DNA of 64,000 nucleotides, from NCBI GenBank assembly GCA_963677655.1, contig OY782088.1. One strand, written 5' to 3'. How positions within the stretch are numbered: position 1 is the stretch's first letter; every line of letters begins with the position of its first letter. This DNA is from Saccharicrinis sp963677655. Lineage in GTDB: Bacteria; Bacteroidota; Bacteroidia; Bacteroidales; Marinilabiliaceae. The notes below the pieces were generated by a model. That model did no database searches, was not told the origin of the DNA, and saw only the letters and a list, made by a program, of their open reading frames with translations. Shown one piece after another: positions 9,387-18,544 of the stretch. The position numbers and the translations under genes are program-made.

Positions 9387-10475
9387 TTATTTAGTTTTTA
9401 TATATCCTGTTTGATTAATAATAAATGATTTATCATTACCTGAAACTGTATATTGAAATCCTTCCTGTGTTTTTGTAAATACAGTATTGATAACAATTGA
9501 ATCAGATTGAACTTTATATGATTCTGAAAAATTAGTTTCTTTTTCCAGTAAATATTTTAAGTATCCAAACTGTGTTTTACGAAACAAAGCATATGCTGTT
9601 TGTTTGTATATGAAGTCTTTATCTGTAGTGATTTCAATATTTTCAGGAGTTGTATTGTTTGTAAATTGAACGATACCCCATTTTTCAGGTTCGTGCATGT
9701 TAATTACACCCTGATTACTCCATACCCAGTTGTATTCAGGTAAATACTTGCCATCTGCTTTTTTACGGTCGTATTTGCCATCATTCAAGTCATAATCCCA
9801 TTCAACGCGCGAAAAGTTAACTTTCCATTGTTCTCCCTCTGCAGGAAATTTATCTTTTGAATATTTAAGCTCCATCATACGATCAATAGGAATTGCCATT
9901 TCTACAGTCCAACAACTATCAGTATCATTTGGATCATTTAAAGTACCATAAATTTGTATGGCAGACTTAAATTTATCTAAGTTCCAGCTGTTGTCAGCAT
10001 TTCCCATTACACGATAAGGTTTATCAAGGTTTAAATCCCAAACTGTATTTAATGCATTTACTTCAATTTCGCCATAATTGTATGTATCCATAGAAGGGTC
10101 AAGAAATACTTCGAAATCATTATTGTAAAAAATTACAGTATCACGTTGATAAAGGTCTGCCCATATATGAGGTTCCATCAATTGAGCAAATACATAAAAA
10201 AACTGCTCGTCCCAAAGCATTTTAATTTTAGTATCGTATTTAGGTGTTTTTACTCCTTCAATATCAATGAATGAATTGGTAAAAGGAACAGATTTCCAGG
10301 CTTCTTCATCAGCAATTCCATCAATTTTAAGTGTAGTTTGTGTTTTGCAAACAACGTATTGCTGAGGTTTTATGATATCAAGTTTAATGTCTGCATCATC
10401 TGTTTTATTAGATGTTGTATTACATGATGCTACAAATATTAGCAATAGTAATAATGGTGGAATTAAAAATCTCAT
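9387..10475 (-). CDS. CBM9-like carbohydrate-binding lipoprotein
   Basis: This is a surface or periplasmic lipoprotein with a family-9-like carbohydrate-binding module. After lipobox VASC (about Cys19) comes the characteristic start TTLKIDGIADEEAWKSVPFT, then KIKMLWDEQFFYVFAQL, the FEVFLDPSMDTYNYGEIEVNA strands, CWTVEMAIP and WKVNFSRVEW, all typical of CBM9_1/DOMON-like proteins of Bacteroidota. The module ends near residue 240, and a C-terminal part of about 120 aa has no recognised domain. No catalytic domain is present, so a glycan-binding or presenting role is likely. It is cotranscribed with the GHL10-type gene (6 bp gap) and lies 193 bp downstream of GH65, with a repeat in that gap. Confidence 0.88.
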   Translation of the reverse strand: MRFLIPPLLLLLIFVASCNTTSNKTDDADIKLDIIKPQQYVVCKTQTTLKIDGIADEEAWKSVPFTNSFIDIEGVKTPKYDTKIKMLWDEQFFYVFAQLMEPHIWADLYQRDTVIFYNNDFEVFLDPSMDTYNYGEIEVNALNTVWDLNLDKPYRVMGNADNSWNLDKFKSAIQIYGTLNDPNDTDSCWTVEMAIPIDRMMELKYSKDKFPAEGEQWKVNFSRVEWDYDLNDGKYDRKKADGKYLPEYNWVWSNQGVINMHEPEKWGIVQFTNNTTPENIEITTDKDFIYKQTAYALFRKTQFGYLKYLLEKETNFSESYKVQSDSIVINTVFTKTQEGFQYTVSGNDKSFIINQTGYIKTK

Positions 10476-10590
10476 TGATATTATTTTAAGTGTTATGTAT
10501 GTAAATTTAAGTATAAAGCTAGTGTTATAAAAAATGAAGCGGTTTTAGTATTATAAAATACCGTTTGCGAAGAATAGTTTTGTAGTTCTT

Positions 10591-10680
10591 AGTCATCAGT
10601 ACTCAGTCATCAGTACTCAGTCTACAGTCATCAGTCTTCAAACTGCCAACTGTAGACTGCCATACTGCTCACTGCTCACA
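10591..10680. repeat. CAGTCATCAGT-type direct-repeat element reaching into the 3' end of the GH65 gene
   Basis: The 14-bp string AGTCATCAGTACTC occurs twice in tandem (10591, 10605), with a variant at 10626, followed by AACTGCCAACTGTAGACTGCC and by ACTGCTC repeated. It lies in the gap after the GH65 gene on the minus strand and overlaps its last codons: the stop codon and the final residues lie inside the repeat-like sequence. Confidence 0.8.
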
Positions 10681-12684
10681 GTAAAACGTTTCCTTATCCA
10701 TTCCAACACCAGTAATTTTCAAAGATTTCCAATGTTTAGGAAGGCAAGGTGTTTTTTGAACTATGCCTTTATCTGAGATTTCTAGTCCTGCAAAGCCAAA
10801 AATAACAGCCTGTAACATTCCTCCTGCACCAGTTGCAAAATATGGATTATTACTTGTTGCAGATTCTGCTAATACGCCAAAGGGTGCTCTTTTATTTGGG
10901 ATATATGCTTTCTTAAATAAGTCAAATGCTTTATCTGCCATTCCTAACTTGGCATATAAAATACTAAATATGGAATAGGACATAGCCGGGCCTTCCGATG
11001 AAAGTTTTGGTTCATAATATTGCAAATCCTTTAATATACCTTCTTTATCCTTGATAATTTGTAATGGATATGCAAGTAGGTTTACGTCAGCTTGCTTGAT
11101 TACTTCTCCATTATATTCGGAATGTTCTTTAGTCACTCCATCATTAAACTTTTCAATTTTAATATTATTTCTTAATGAGTTCCATATATTAGGTGCTTTA
11201 TAATTTAATATATCTGCAGCTTTAATAGCATTGTTTATCGCTAGTTTAACCGAACCATTGGTAAATGCATTGTCAGTTACCACATGAGCCCATTCATCAG
11301 CTCCTACAACATTCTCAATTGAATAATTACCATCATTATTATGGATAGCTCTACTTACCCAAAAATCAGCTGCATTTTTAAGTAATGGCCAACCTTTTTG
11401 CTTTAGCCATTCTATATCTTTAGTTACATTATAATAATTCCATGCTGCTATTGCTATATCTGCAGTAATATGTTGTTCTAATACACCGGTTAGGCACCAT
11501 GTAGGTGTAGCTTCTTCTCCCGAATAATCAGATTCCCATGGAAACATAGCTCCTTTGTAACCGTAGTTTTTAGCTCTTTCAATGGCTTTATTCAAACGAT
11601 TAATTCTGTAATTCATCATGGATTGTCCCATCTCCGGATGAAGGACTAAAAGGGGAGGATACATCCATATTTCTGCATCCCAAAATACATGACCGTTATA
11701 ACCTTGTGAAGATAATCCCATGGGAGAGATACTTAGGTCGTTATCATCTCTTTGAAAAGAATATAAATTGTATAAAGCAAAACGAACATCAAGTTGCGAT
11801 TGAGGGTCTCCATCAATGATAATATCACTTTGCCATAGGTTGTTCCATGCGTCTTGATGATTCTTTATTAATTTATCAGCTCCTGTTTGCTGAGCAAATA
11901 CAACAAAGCGTTCCGATTCACCAATAGGATCATGGAAATCCTGAGAGGTGCAGATTGCTCCAAACAAGCTAAATGTAAAAGATTCTCCTTTCTTTAATTC
12001 TTTTGTAAAGGATAGTGAAGATTGATAAGGATTTTGAGTGTCTTCTTTAAATTCCGGATATTCTGTGTCAAATAAAAATCCTGAAGAACTAGCTAATTGG
12101 TGTGCTCCATATGGACTATCTGCAATAGTTTGAAATATTGGCATTCGTACGTCCAGATCTTTTAATATTCTGAAACGTGATTGAGCATTTTTATACTGTT
12201 CCGGCGTTTTAATAATGTTGCTAACATCTAAATTAATATCTTTTACTGCGCTAACCTTTACCTGCATCATTCCTCCAAAAGGAAGGTTGCGCATTGCTTG
12301 TATAGAATATTCAACTTTAACTTTATTATCAAATGAAAATGATGTTAGCAATGATGCCTCCTTCATATTTAAAGTTTGCTTCCAATTTTTTATGTTTTCA
12401 AGATTTAAGGTTTGGTTGTCAACTTTTATATTGAGATTAAATGGATTGATTCCGCAAAGAACCCTACTGATATCGTTTGTGCTTTGGCGGTCGAAAACAT
12501 GATTCAATATTACGTTTCGTGTTTGAAATAGCTCGCAATCCGGTACTATTCCTATTTGACCGTTGGCTACACATGTTGGAACATAGTCAGTGTGTGATGT
12601 TGTGGATATTTCCCAACCCTCTTGAGCATGTAATGTGAATGAAAGAAGGTAGGTGAAAAGAATTATAGAAAGGACTTTATACAT
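10669..12684 (-). CDS. Secreted GH65 family glycosidase (alpha-glucosidase/PGGHG-like)
   Basis: This is an exported glycoside hydrolase family 65 enzyme, a family of inverting phosphorylases and hydrolases acting on alpha-glucosides. A signal peptide (FTYLLSFTLHAQ, cleaved about residue 20) precedes the N-terminal beta-sandwich. The (alpha/alpha)6 barrel shows VFWDAEIWMYPPLLVLHPEM, GAMFPWESDYSGEEATP, and VVGADEWAHVV with Glu464 at the general-acid position. Length (671 aa) and the secreted location resemble hydrolase members such as the human protein-glucosylgalactosylhydroxylysine glucosidase rather than cytosolic phosphorylases; this distinction is inference. The gene lies between GH97 and the CBM9-like gene on the same strand. 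Its last codons and stop lie in a dispersed repeat, so the native C-terminus may have been altered slightly. Confidence 0.9.
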   Translation of the reverse strand: MYKVLSIILFTYLLSFTLHAQEGWEISTTSHTDYVPTCVANGQIGIVPDCELFQTRNVILNHVFDRQSTNDISRVLCGINPFNLNIKVDNQTLNLENIKNWKQTLNMKEASLLTSFSFDNKVKVEYSIQAMRNLPFGGMMQVKVSAVKDINLDVSNIIKTPEQYKNAQSRFRILKDLDVRMPIFQTIADSPYGAHQLASSSGFLFDTEYPEFKEDTQNPYQSSLSFTKELKKGESFTFSLFGAICTSQDFHDPIGESERFVVFAQQTGADKLIKNHQDAWNNLWQSDIIIDGDPQSQLDVRFALYNLYSFQRDDNDLSISPMGLSSQGYNGHVFWDAEIWMYPPLLVLHPEMGQSMMNYRINRLNKAIERAKNYGYKGAMFPWESDYSGEEATPTWCLTGVLEQHITADIAIAAWNYYNVTKDIEWLKQKGWPLLKNAADFWVSRAIHNNDGNYSIENVVGADEWAHVVTDNAFTNGSVKLAINNAIKAADILNYKAPNIWNSLRNNIKIEKFNDGVTKEHSEYNGEVIKQADVNLLAYPLQIIKDKEGILKDLQYYEPKLSSEGPAMSYSIFSILYAKLGMADKAFDLFKKAYIPNKRAPFGVLAESATSNNPYFATGAGGMLQAVIFGFAGLEISDKGIVQKTPCLPKHWKSLKITGVGMDKETFYCEQ

Positions 12685-12722
12685 TGAAAAATAGTTTTTA
12701 TGAAGAAGAGAGAGAAATGAAG

Positions 12723-12797
12723 TTAACCACAGAGGCTCAGAGACACTGAGTATAATAAAGTTTATTCTTTATGATTTCTTTGCGCCTCTGTGGTTAA
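12723..12797. repeat. Intergenic inverted repeat with perfect 14-bp arms
   Basis: TTAACCACAGAGGC (12723-12736) is exactly complementary to GCCTCTGTGGTTAA (12784-12797), with a 47-bp AT-rich centre. It fills the gap between GH97 and GH65. The CCACAGAGGC type of sequence resembles dispersed intergenic repeats of Bacteroidota. It has no T-run typical of a terminator, although an mRNA-stability hairpin between the two cistrons is possible. Confidence 0.75.
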
Positions 12798-12808
12798 ATC
12801 ATTTTTTA

Positions 12809-14818
12809 TTAAAGTTTTACAAAACGAATAGCTTGTCCACCACCAGCAGCAAGTTTTAACTCCAGTGTTGAATCAGAATTTACTTCTTTAGTTTCTATTT
12901 CGTATGCCTGTGGATTTGTTAAGTAATCAGCATCATCTGCATCCTTATAAATTTCTGCTTTATAAGTTTTTCCTGCTTCAAGGAAATCAAGTTTTACCTC
13001 TAGTGTTCTTCCTTTTTCATTTGTAGCTGAACCTAAAAACCATTCATCACCACTTCGGCGTGCAATTGTAATATATTCTCCTATCTCACCATTTAATACA
13101 TGAGATTCGTCGCTATCAGCATTAAAATCTTTGAAAAACTGAAAAGCTGGATGACCAACATAGTTTGTTGGTATATCACTTGCCATTTGTAGTGGGCTGT
13201 AAAGAATTACAAAGTTTGCAATTTGTTTTGAAAGGGTTGTATGTACTCTACTTGTTCCCTTGTCCTGATCGTTCCACTTAACCCTGTTTTTAGCATTCTT
13301 ATATAAAAGGTCAAAAGTCCCAGGAGTATAATCAATCGGTCCACCTAATCCTCTTGTAAAAGGAATTGTAACAGTATGCGAAGGAGGATTACCGTCACTC
13401 CATCCGTTCCATTCCATTCCGCGAACGCCTTCACGTGTCATCATGTTTGGCCATGTTCGTCGGATACCTGTAGGTTTAATAGGTTCATGTACATCAAGCA
13501 TAATCTGATACTTAGCAGCAAGTTCAACAACCTTACGATAGTGTTCTACCATAAACTGACCATGGTGATGTTCTCCTCTTGGGAAGATACCTCCGGCATA
13601 CCCTGTTTTAACCGCGTGCATACCTAGTCTTTGACATTGCTTAAATGCATCTTTAATATATTTTTCATAAGATGGAATATCACCTCCGGTTTCATGGTGA
13701 CCAATTAACATAACTCCCTTTTCTTTTGCATAAGCAGCTACTTTCTCTAAATCAAAATCAGTAGCCGGAGTTATGTGGTCAAAGGCATCTTTTGCACCCC
13801 AGTTTTCCCAACCGGCATTCCAACCTTCAACAACAAAACCTTTAATATTATTTTCAGCAGCAAAATCAATATCATCTAGCGCAGTTTGTGTTTTAGCACC
13901 ATGGCGTGGTCCTGCATACCATGTTTCTGTACCAATATGCATTCCCCACCAAATTCCAATATATTTCATAGGAGTAATCCACGAAACATCTTCAATTTTA
14001 CACGGTTCGTTAAGATTTAAAATAAGAGAACTTTCTACTAGTTCAGCAGCAGAATCTTCAATTTGAATCGTTCTCCAAGGTGTTACCATTGGAGCTTTTG
14101 TTCGAACTTTATCACCATTAGCCCATGGAACCAAGTCTGCCACATATACACCTTTCTCATTTTGCTTTAGCGTCATACCTGAATAATTAGTTAAAGCAGC
14201 CTCATGAATACTAATATGTGCTTTATTTTTAGCCACCATAGTAACCGGAGTAGCCACCCATTTTGCTTCACTCATAGGTGTTGCTTTATATAATTTTTCG
14301 TAGGTATCATAATTGGCATCTATCCACCAGGTTGTTGGGTTATCTGTGATATTAAACTCAGAGATTTCATTGGAGATGATAAACTCCTTTAGGTTCTCCT
14401 GTTCAGGAAACTCATATCTGAATGCAGCTCCATCTTTATAGGTACGAAAGAATATATTCAATAATCTTCCGGATTCACCAGTTTCTTTTAATTCAATTTT
14501 TAATTGATTGTAATGATCATGGATTGATTTATTTTCACCCCAAGGCTGTTGCCATGTTTCATCGGCAGAAGCTATGCTTGAACCAATAATTTCAAATTGG
14601 TCTTTCATACTACCTTGTTCCTTAAATTCAAAACCAAGGTGAGAGGTATTAACAATAGTATCGTTATTATATATCACCTGGTATGTAGGTTCTCCTTTTA
14701 TCAGGTTAAACGATAACTTAATTTTTCCATCAGGAGAAGTGATGGAATTTGTTTTTGAACATGCAGAAAGATTGAGTACAAGAATGCATGCTAAAATAAT
14801 TTTAGAAATGGTCTTCAT
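12809..14818 (-). CDS. GH97 family alpha-glycosidase lipoprotein (SusB-like)
   Basis: This is a glycoside hydrolase family 97 enzyme, acting on alpha-glucosides or alpha-galactosides outside the cytoplasm. Lipobox LSAC gives a lipoprotein signal; the N-terminal beta-super-sandwich runs to about residue 280 (SPDGKIKLSFNL...), then the TIM barrel with YIGIWWGMHIG, GFVVEGWNAGWENWG, LIGHHETGG, DVHEPIKPTGIRRTWPNMMTREGVRGMEW and the family-typical GGPIDYTPGTFD, and a C-terminal beta domain. The Glu in the HEP motif rather than an Asp in that strand suggests the inverting, SusB-like alpha-glucosidase type over the retaining alpha-galactosidase type; this is inference. The length (669 aa) is normal. 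It is the first gene of the minus-strand operon and diverges from the transglutaminase-SusCD operon across a 970-bp region. Confidence 0.92.
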   Translation of the reverse strand: MKTISKIILACILVLNLSACSKTNSITSPDGKIKLSFNLIKGEPTYQVIYNNDTIVNTSHLGFEFKEQGSMKDQFEIIGSSIASADETWQQPWGENKSIHDHYNQLKIELKETGESGRLLNIFFRTYKDGAAFRYEFPEQENLKEFIISNEISEFNITDNPTTWWIDANYDTYEKLYKATPMSEAKWVATPVTMVAKNKAHISIHEAALTNYSGMTLKQNEKGVYVADLVPWANGDKVRTKAPMVTPWRTIQIEDSAAELVESSLILNLNEPCKIEDVSWITPMKYIGIWWGMHIGTETWYAGPRHGAKTQTALDDIDFAAENNIKGFVVEGWNAGWENWGAKDAFDHITPATDFDLEKVAAYAKEKGVMLIGHHETGGDIPSYEKYIKDAFKQCQRLGMHAVKTGYAGGIFPRGEHHHGQFMVEHYRKVVELAAKYQIMLDVHEPIKPTGIRRTWPNMMTREGVRGMEWNGWSDGNPPSHTVTIPFTRGLGGPIDYTPGTFDLLYKNAKNRVKWNDQDKGTSRVHTTLSKQIANFVILYSPLQMASDIPTNYVGHPAFQFFKDFNADSDESHVLNGEIGEYITIARRSGDEWFLGSATNEKGRTLEVKLDFLEAGKTYKAEIYKDADDADYLTNPQAYEIETKEVNSDSTLELKLAAGGGQAIRFVKL

Positions 14819-15788
14819 GATTAATTAATTCTAGTATTATATGTTTTAAATTTTTATACTATTTAGAGACTCGAAATTTCGCTGACCGGTGTTGAATCAA
14901 AATTATATATAACTACTTATAAAGTAAAGAGTGTAAGCCAGTATAGAGATTAGAATACAGATGATTGTATTGTTAAGTTGTTGATATAGAGTGTAAAGTG
15001 ATTTTGGATGTATAGATAATGTTAGGTGCTAATTGAAGTAGTATCGTAATAAAAAATGTAGTTTATAGTATAAATAGAATTACATCAATTCAATTTTAAT
15101 CTAAGAGATAATTTACCAACTCAGATATAAATTAGTGTAAACTTTACGATTTGAATTATCCTTACAATAATTACAAGGTGATAAGTCTATTGCCTAAAAT
15201 AAGTTCAATATAATGTGAAATTAAATAAGTATAAGATATTCAAGTATCGGTTTGTTATAAAACGTATATGTTCTAAATGCTAAAAGAATAGAAATAGAAT
15301 TGTTTTTAACGATATAATAATTTAATATATGCCCAAATCATGTAAATATAAAAGCATGATAAATGTCATGAAAATCTCGTTAAAAAGGAATGTTGTGTAT
15401 CGTGTAAATCTTCTATTTTCTTGTGAATAAATCTTTTTTAACAAGTTTTACTGGGTTTTAACGAATTGTGGGTGTTTTTCTTTACATCGCTTTAGATTAA
15501 CAAAAAGCGGTTTTAGCGTAATTGATAGATTTGTTCTAATTATGGATGTCATATACATTTGTATTGTCTAAGTATGTAAAATAAAAATGAAGGGAATGAA
15601 AAAAGAGGGGTGTGTTTTTAGAAAGATATTAAAATATAAAATTGAACAATTGAAATGTGGGGGTGTTTCTTTGGGGAGTTTAAATTTATGTAATGCAAAT
15701 GTGAATGTTTAATTAATAGTATAGGCAGGAAAAAAATCCTGTTGTTGAGATATTAACCATTACAAAATTCAATATACATTATAAAGTT
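14819..15788. other. Long AT-rich divergent intergenic region (970 bp), likely carrying both operon promoters
   Basis: No coding frame, RNA gene or clear repeat was seen. It separates the divergent GH97 operon (minus) from the transglutaminase-SusCD operon (plus), so promoters in both directions must lie here. I could not assign TTTG/TAnnTTTG-type boxes with confidence. Confidence 0.6.
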
Positions 15789-18446
15789 ATGTCAATTAAA
15801 ATCTATTTTATAGTATTTAGTTTATTCGCATGTATATTATTCGGATGCTCGAGTTCGCATTTAGAAAAAGATGCAAATAAAAGATCTGATATATATGAGC
15901 AATTTTTAAAGCAAAAGGAACTTGCAAAAAATAGATCAGAAGAATTATTTTCAGTTTTTAATAGTAATATTAGTGATGTTGAAAAGGAGGCTTTGGAGTT
16001 TCTTTATGCATATATGCCTTTAAGTGATTTAGCGAATTATGATCAGGACTTTTTTCTTACACAAGTGCGCTACGCATTAAAAACCAGAACAGAATTTTCT
16101 TGGGGTAAGACAGTGCCTGATGATTTATTTTTACATTTTGTTTTACCATATCGAATTAATAATGAGGATATGGATAGTGCAAGAGTTGTATTCTTTAAAG
16201 AATTAAAGGATAGAATTAAAGGCATGAGTATGTATGATGCAGCATTAGAGGTCAATCATTGGTGTCATGAAAAAGTCTCTTATCATCCTGCAGATATAAG
16301 AACAAGTGGACCGTTAAGTACTGTTAGAACTGCATTGGGAAGATGTGGTGAAGAATCTACTTTTACAGTTACAGCCATGAGGGCTGTAGGTATTCCTGCA
16401 CGCCAAATCTATACGCCAAGATGGGCGCATTCAGATGATAATCATGCCTGGGTTGAAGTGTGGGCTGATGGAGAATGGTATTTCTTAGGTGCTTGTGAGC
16501 CGGATCCGGAATTGGATATGGGATGGTTTGCCGGACCTGCAACACGTGCTATGCTTTTACATTCGCGTGTTTTTGGTGATTATACAACCACTGATGATGT
16601 TGTAGCCAGAACAAGTAAGTATACCGAATTAAATGTGATTCCGGATTATGCTCCAACAAAAAGATTATATGTTAAAGTAAAAGATAAAGCCGGTAGTATT
16701 GTTAAGGATGCAAATGTTGAATTTCAGTTATATAATTATGCTGAGTTTTATCCTTTAGCAAAATTAAATACCAATGAAGAAGGTGTTTGTTCGTTACTTA
16801 CTGGTTTAGGAGATTTAGTGATATGGGCTGTTAAAGAAGATAAGATAGCTTTTGAGAAAGTTACTGTTGCAAGTCAGGATACATTTGAAGTTGTATTAAA
16901 AAGCTTCGAAGAAGTTATTATTAGCGATGAATTTGCTATGGTACCACCAAAAGTAGGAAAGGTTGCTCAAGCCTCAGAAGAGGGTGTTCAGGAAAATACG
17001 CGAAGACTACATGAAGAAGATTCTATTAGAAGTGCCTATGAAAGTACTTTTATAGATTCTTTATCGGTGCTTAAAATAGCTAAAGAACAAGATGCTAATA
17101 ATGAAAAATTACAAAAGATATTTAAGGAAAGTCGTGGTAATTGGCAAGTAATTAAAGAGTTTGTAAATAATTATTCCTCTAAAAATAAAGACCGGGTTAT
17201 TAATTTATTGTCTGTTATTGCAGATAAAGACAGAAGAGATGTTCGCTATCCTGTATTAGTGGATCATTTCTTAAATTCAGATAATTCAAATTCTGAGAAT
17301 AAGGATGTATTTAATAAATATATCTTAAATCCCAGAATTAAGAATGAACTGCTAACTGCTTATAAAAAGCCAATTCAGTCATATTTTGGACAAGATTTTA
17401 TTCAAAAAACGCAAGCAGATATTACTGTATTGCTTAATTGGATTACAGATAGTATTACATTAGTTACTGATGAAAGTACTTTACGTAACCCAATGTTTCC
17501 GGTTGGTGTGTTAGAGTTAAAAGTAGCGGATAAAACATCCCGAGATATTTTTCTTGTGGCTGCTTTAAGAAGTTTTGGTATACCTTCTCGTTTTGATGGA
17601 GCCAGAAATATACCGCAGGTATTGAAAAAAGGAGAATGGAATGATTTATCATTTGAAACCTTAAATGTACAGCAAAAGCCTAAAGGAGAATTGGTATTAG
17701 ATTGGGCTCCACAACAAAAAGGACAACCTCAACCTAACTATTACTTACAATTCACAATTGAAAAGTTTGACGGTAAGAGATTTAATACATTGGATTATGA
17801 ATATAGTAATCTGTTTGATTCATATCCCGCAAAATTAAATGTTGATGCCGGTAAATATTTAATGGTTACAGGTAATAGAGAATCAAATGGAACTGTATGG
17901 GTTAAAAGAACATATTTTGAGGTGAAAGAGGGAGAAACAACCCGTATCCCAATTCTTTTTGCAACTCCTAAAGCAGATAACGAAACAAATAAAGTTGCTG
18001 TTGATTTAAATCAGCAGTTTCAGGATCTAAAAACAGGAAAAGTAATTTCATTATCTGATCTTGATCAAGGTGAAGGAAGTGTGGTTGTGTGGATCGATCC
18101 GGATAGGGAGCCTACAAAACATTTAGTAAATGATTTGATTCGACTAAAAGAATCATATGAAAGCTGGAAGGGTAAGATTGTATTAATTGTTGAACCTCAA
18201 AAATTAACATCAGGTTTTAAACTTGAAAATTATAAGGGTTTACCTGATAATACAATTTTCTTAAAAGACACAAAAGGTCTGTTAAAGCCGTTTTTAGATT
18301 CTGTTCAGAAGACAGATTTTGAAGAATATCCTATGGCGTTTGTAGTAACTCATAAAGGAGAGTTGGTTTATGAGTCGAGCGGTTACAAAATAGGAGCTGG
18401 TGATGAAATATTATCAAAGCTAAATACATATTGTCGTATTCATTAA
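15789..18446 (+). CDS. Transglutaminase-like lipoprotein with C-terminal thioredoxin-like domain
   Basis: This is an exported lipoprotein (lipobox LFGC, about Cys20) of 885 aa with a papain-like transglutaminase core. The catalytic Cys186 is in GRCGEES, His219 in DDNHAWVEVW, and the acid is probably Glu237 or Asp239 in GACEPDP. A beta-rich stretch (about 293-380, CarboxypepD/PEGA-like) follows, then a second degenerate transglutaminase-like segment (about 570-625; RSFGIPSRFDGARNIPQV), which lacks the Cys. The last 130 residues (VVVWIDPDREPT... YPMAFVVTHKGELVYESSGY) look like a thioredoxin fold without CxxC. Such proteins could act as proteases or amidases on peptides or glycopeptides; no reaction is proven. 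It is 98 bp upstream of the SusC gene and probably the first gene of that operon. Confidence 0.88.
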   Translation: MSIKIYFIVFSLFACILFGCSSSHLEKDANKRSDIYEQFLKQKELAKNRSEELFSVFNSNISDVEKEALEFLYAYMPLSDLANYDQDFFLTQVRYALKTRTEFSWGKTVPDDLFLHFVLPYRINNEDMDSARVVFFKELKDRIKGMSMYDAALEVNHWCHEKVSYHPADIRTSGPLSTVRTALGRCGEESTFTVTAMRAVGIPARQIYTPRWAHSDDNHAWVEVWADGEWYFLGACEPDPELDMGWFAGPATRAMLLHSRVFGDYTTTDDVVARTSKYTELNVIPDYAPTKRLYVKVKDKAGSIVKDANVEFQLYNYAEFYPLAKLNTNEEGVCSLLTGLGDLVIWAVKEDKIAFEKVTVASQDTFEVVLKSFEEVIISDEFAMVPPKVGKVAQASEEGVQENTRRLHEEDSIRSAYESTFIDSLSVLKIAKEQDANNEKLQKIFKESRGNWQVIKEFVNNYSSKNKDRVINLLSVIADKDRRDVRYPVLVDHFLNSDNSNSENKDVFNKYILNPRIKNELLTAYKKPIQSYFGQDFIQKTQADITVLLNWITDSITLVTDESTLRNPMFPVGVLELKVADKTSRDIFLVAALRSFGIPSRFDGARNIPQVLKKGEWNDLSFETLNVQQKPKGELVLDWAPQQKGQPQPNYYLQFTIEKFDGKRFNTLDYEYSNLFDSYPAKLNVDAGKYLMVTGNRESNGTVWVKRTYFEVKEGETTRIPILFATPKADNETNKVAVDLNQQFQDLKTGKVISLSDLDQGEGSVVVWIDPDREPTKHLVNDLIRLKESYESWKGKIVLIVEPQKLTSGFKLENYKGLPDNTIFLKDTKGLLKPFLDSVQKTDFEEYPMAFVVTHKGELVYESSGYKIGAGDEILSKLNTYCRIH

Positions 18447-18544
18447 TACCCTACTGCCATTATGAAGAATACGTGTTAAAACAATTTGTACAAATTACTT
18501 ATCGTGTAAGGAAAATATTATTATTAACTTAAATTACTTTGTTT

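Noticed and set aside
14819..15788. Possible small RNA or leader peptide in the long divergent gap
   Set aside because: No stable long stem, tRNA-like cloverleaf or convincing small frame was visible; only promoters are expected.
18539..18544. TTG start two codons upstream for the second SusC gene
   Set aside because: The ATG at 18545 directly follows and gives a normal signal peptide; the TTG extension is just an open frame.
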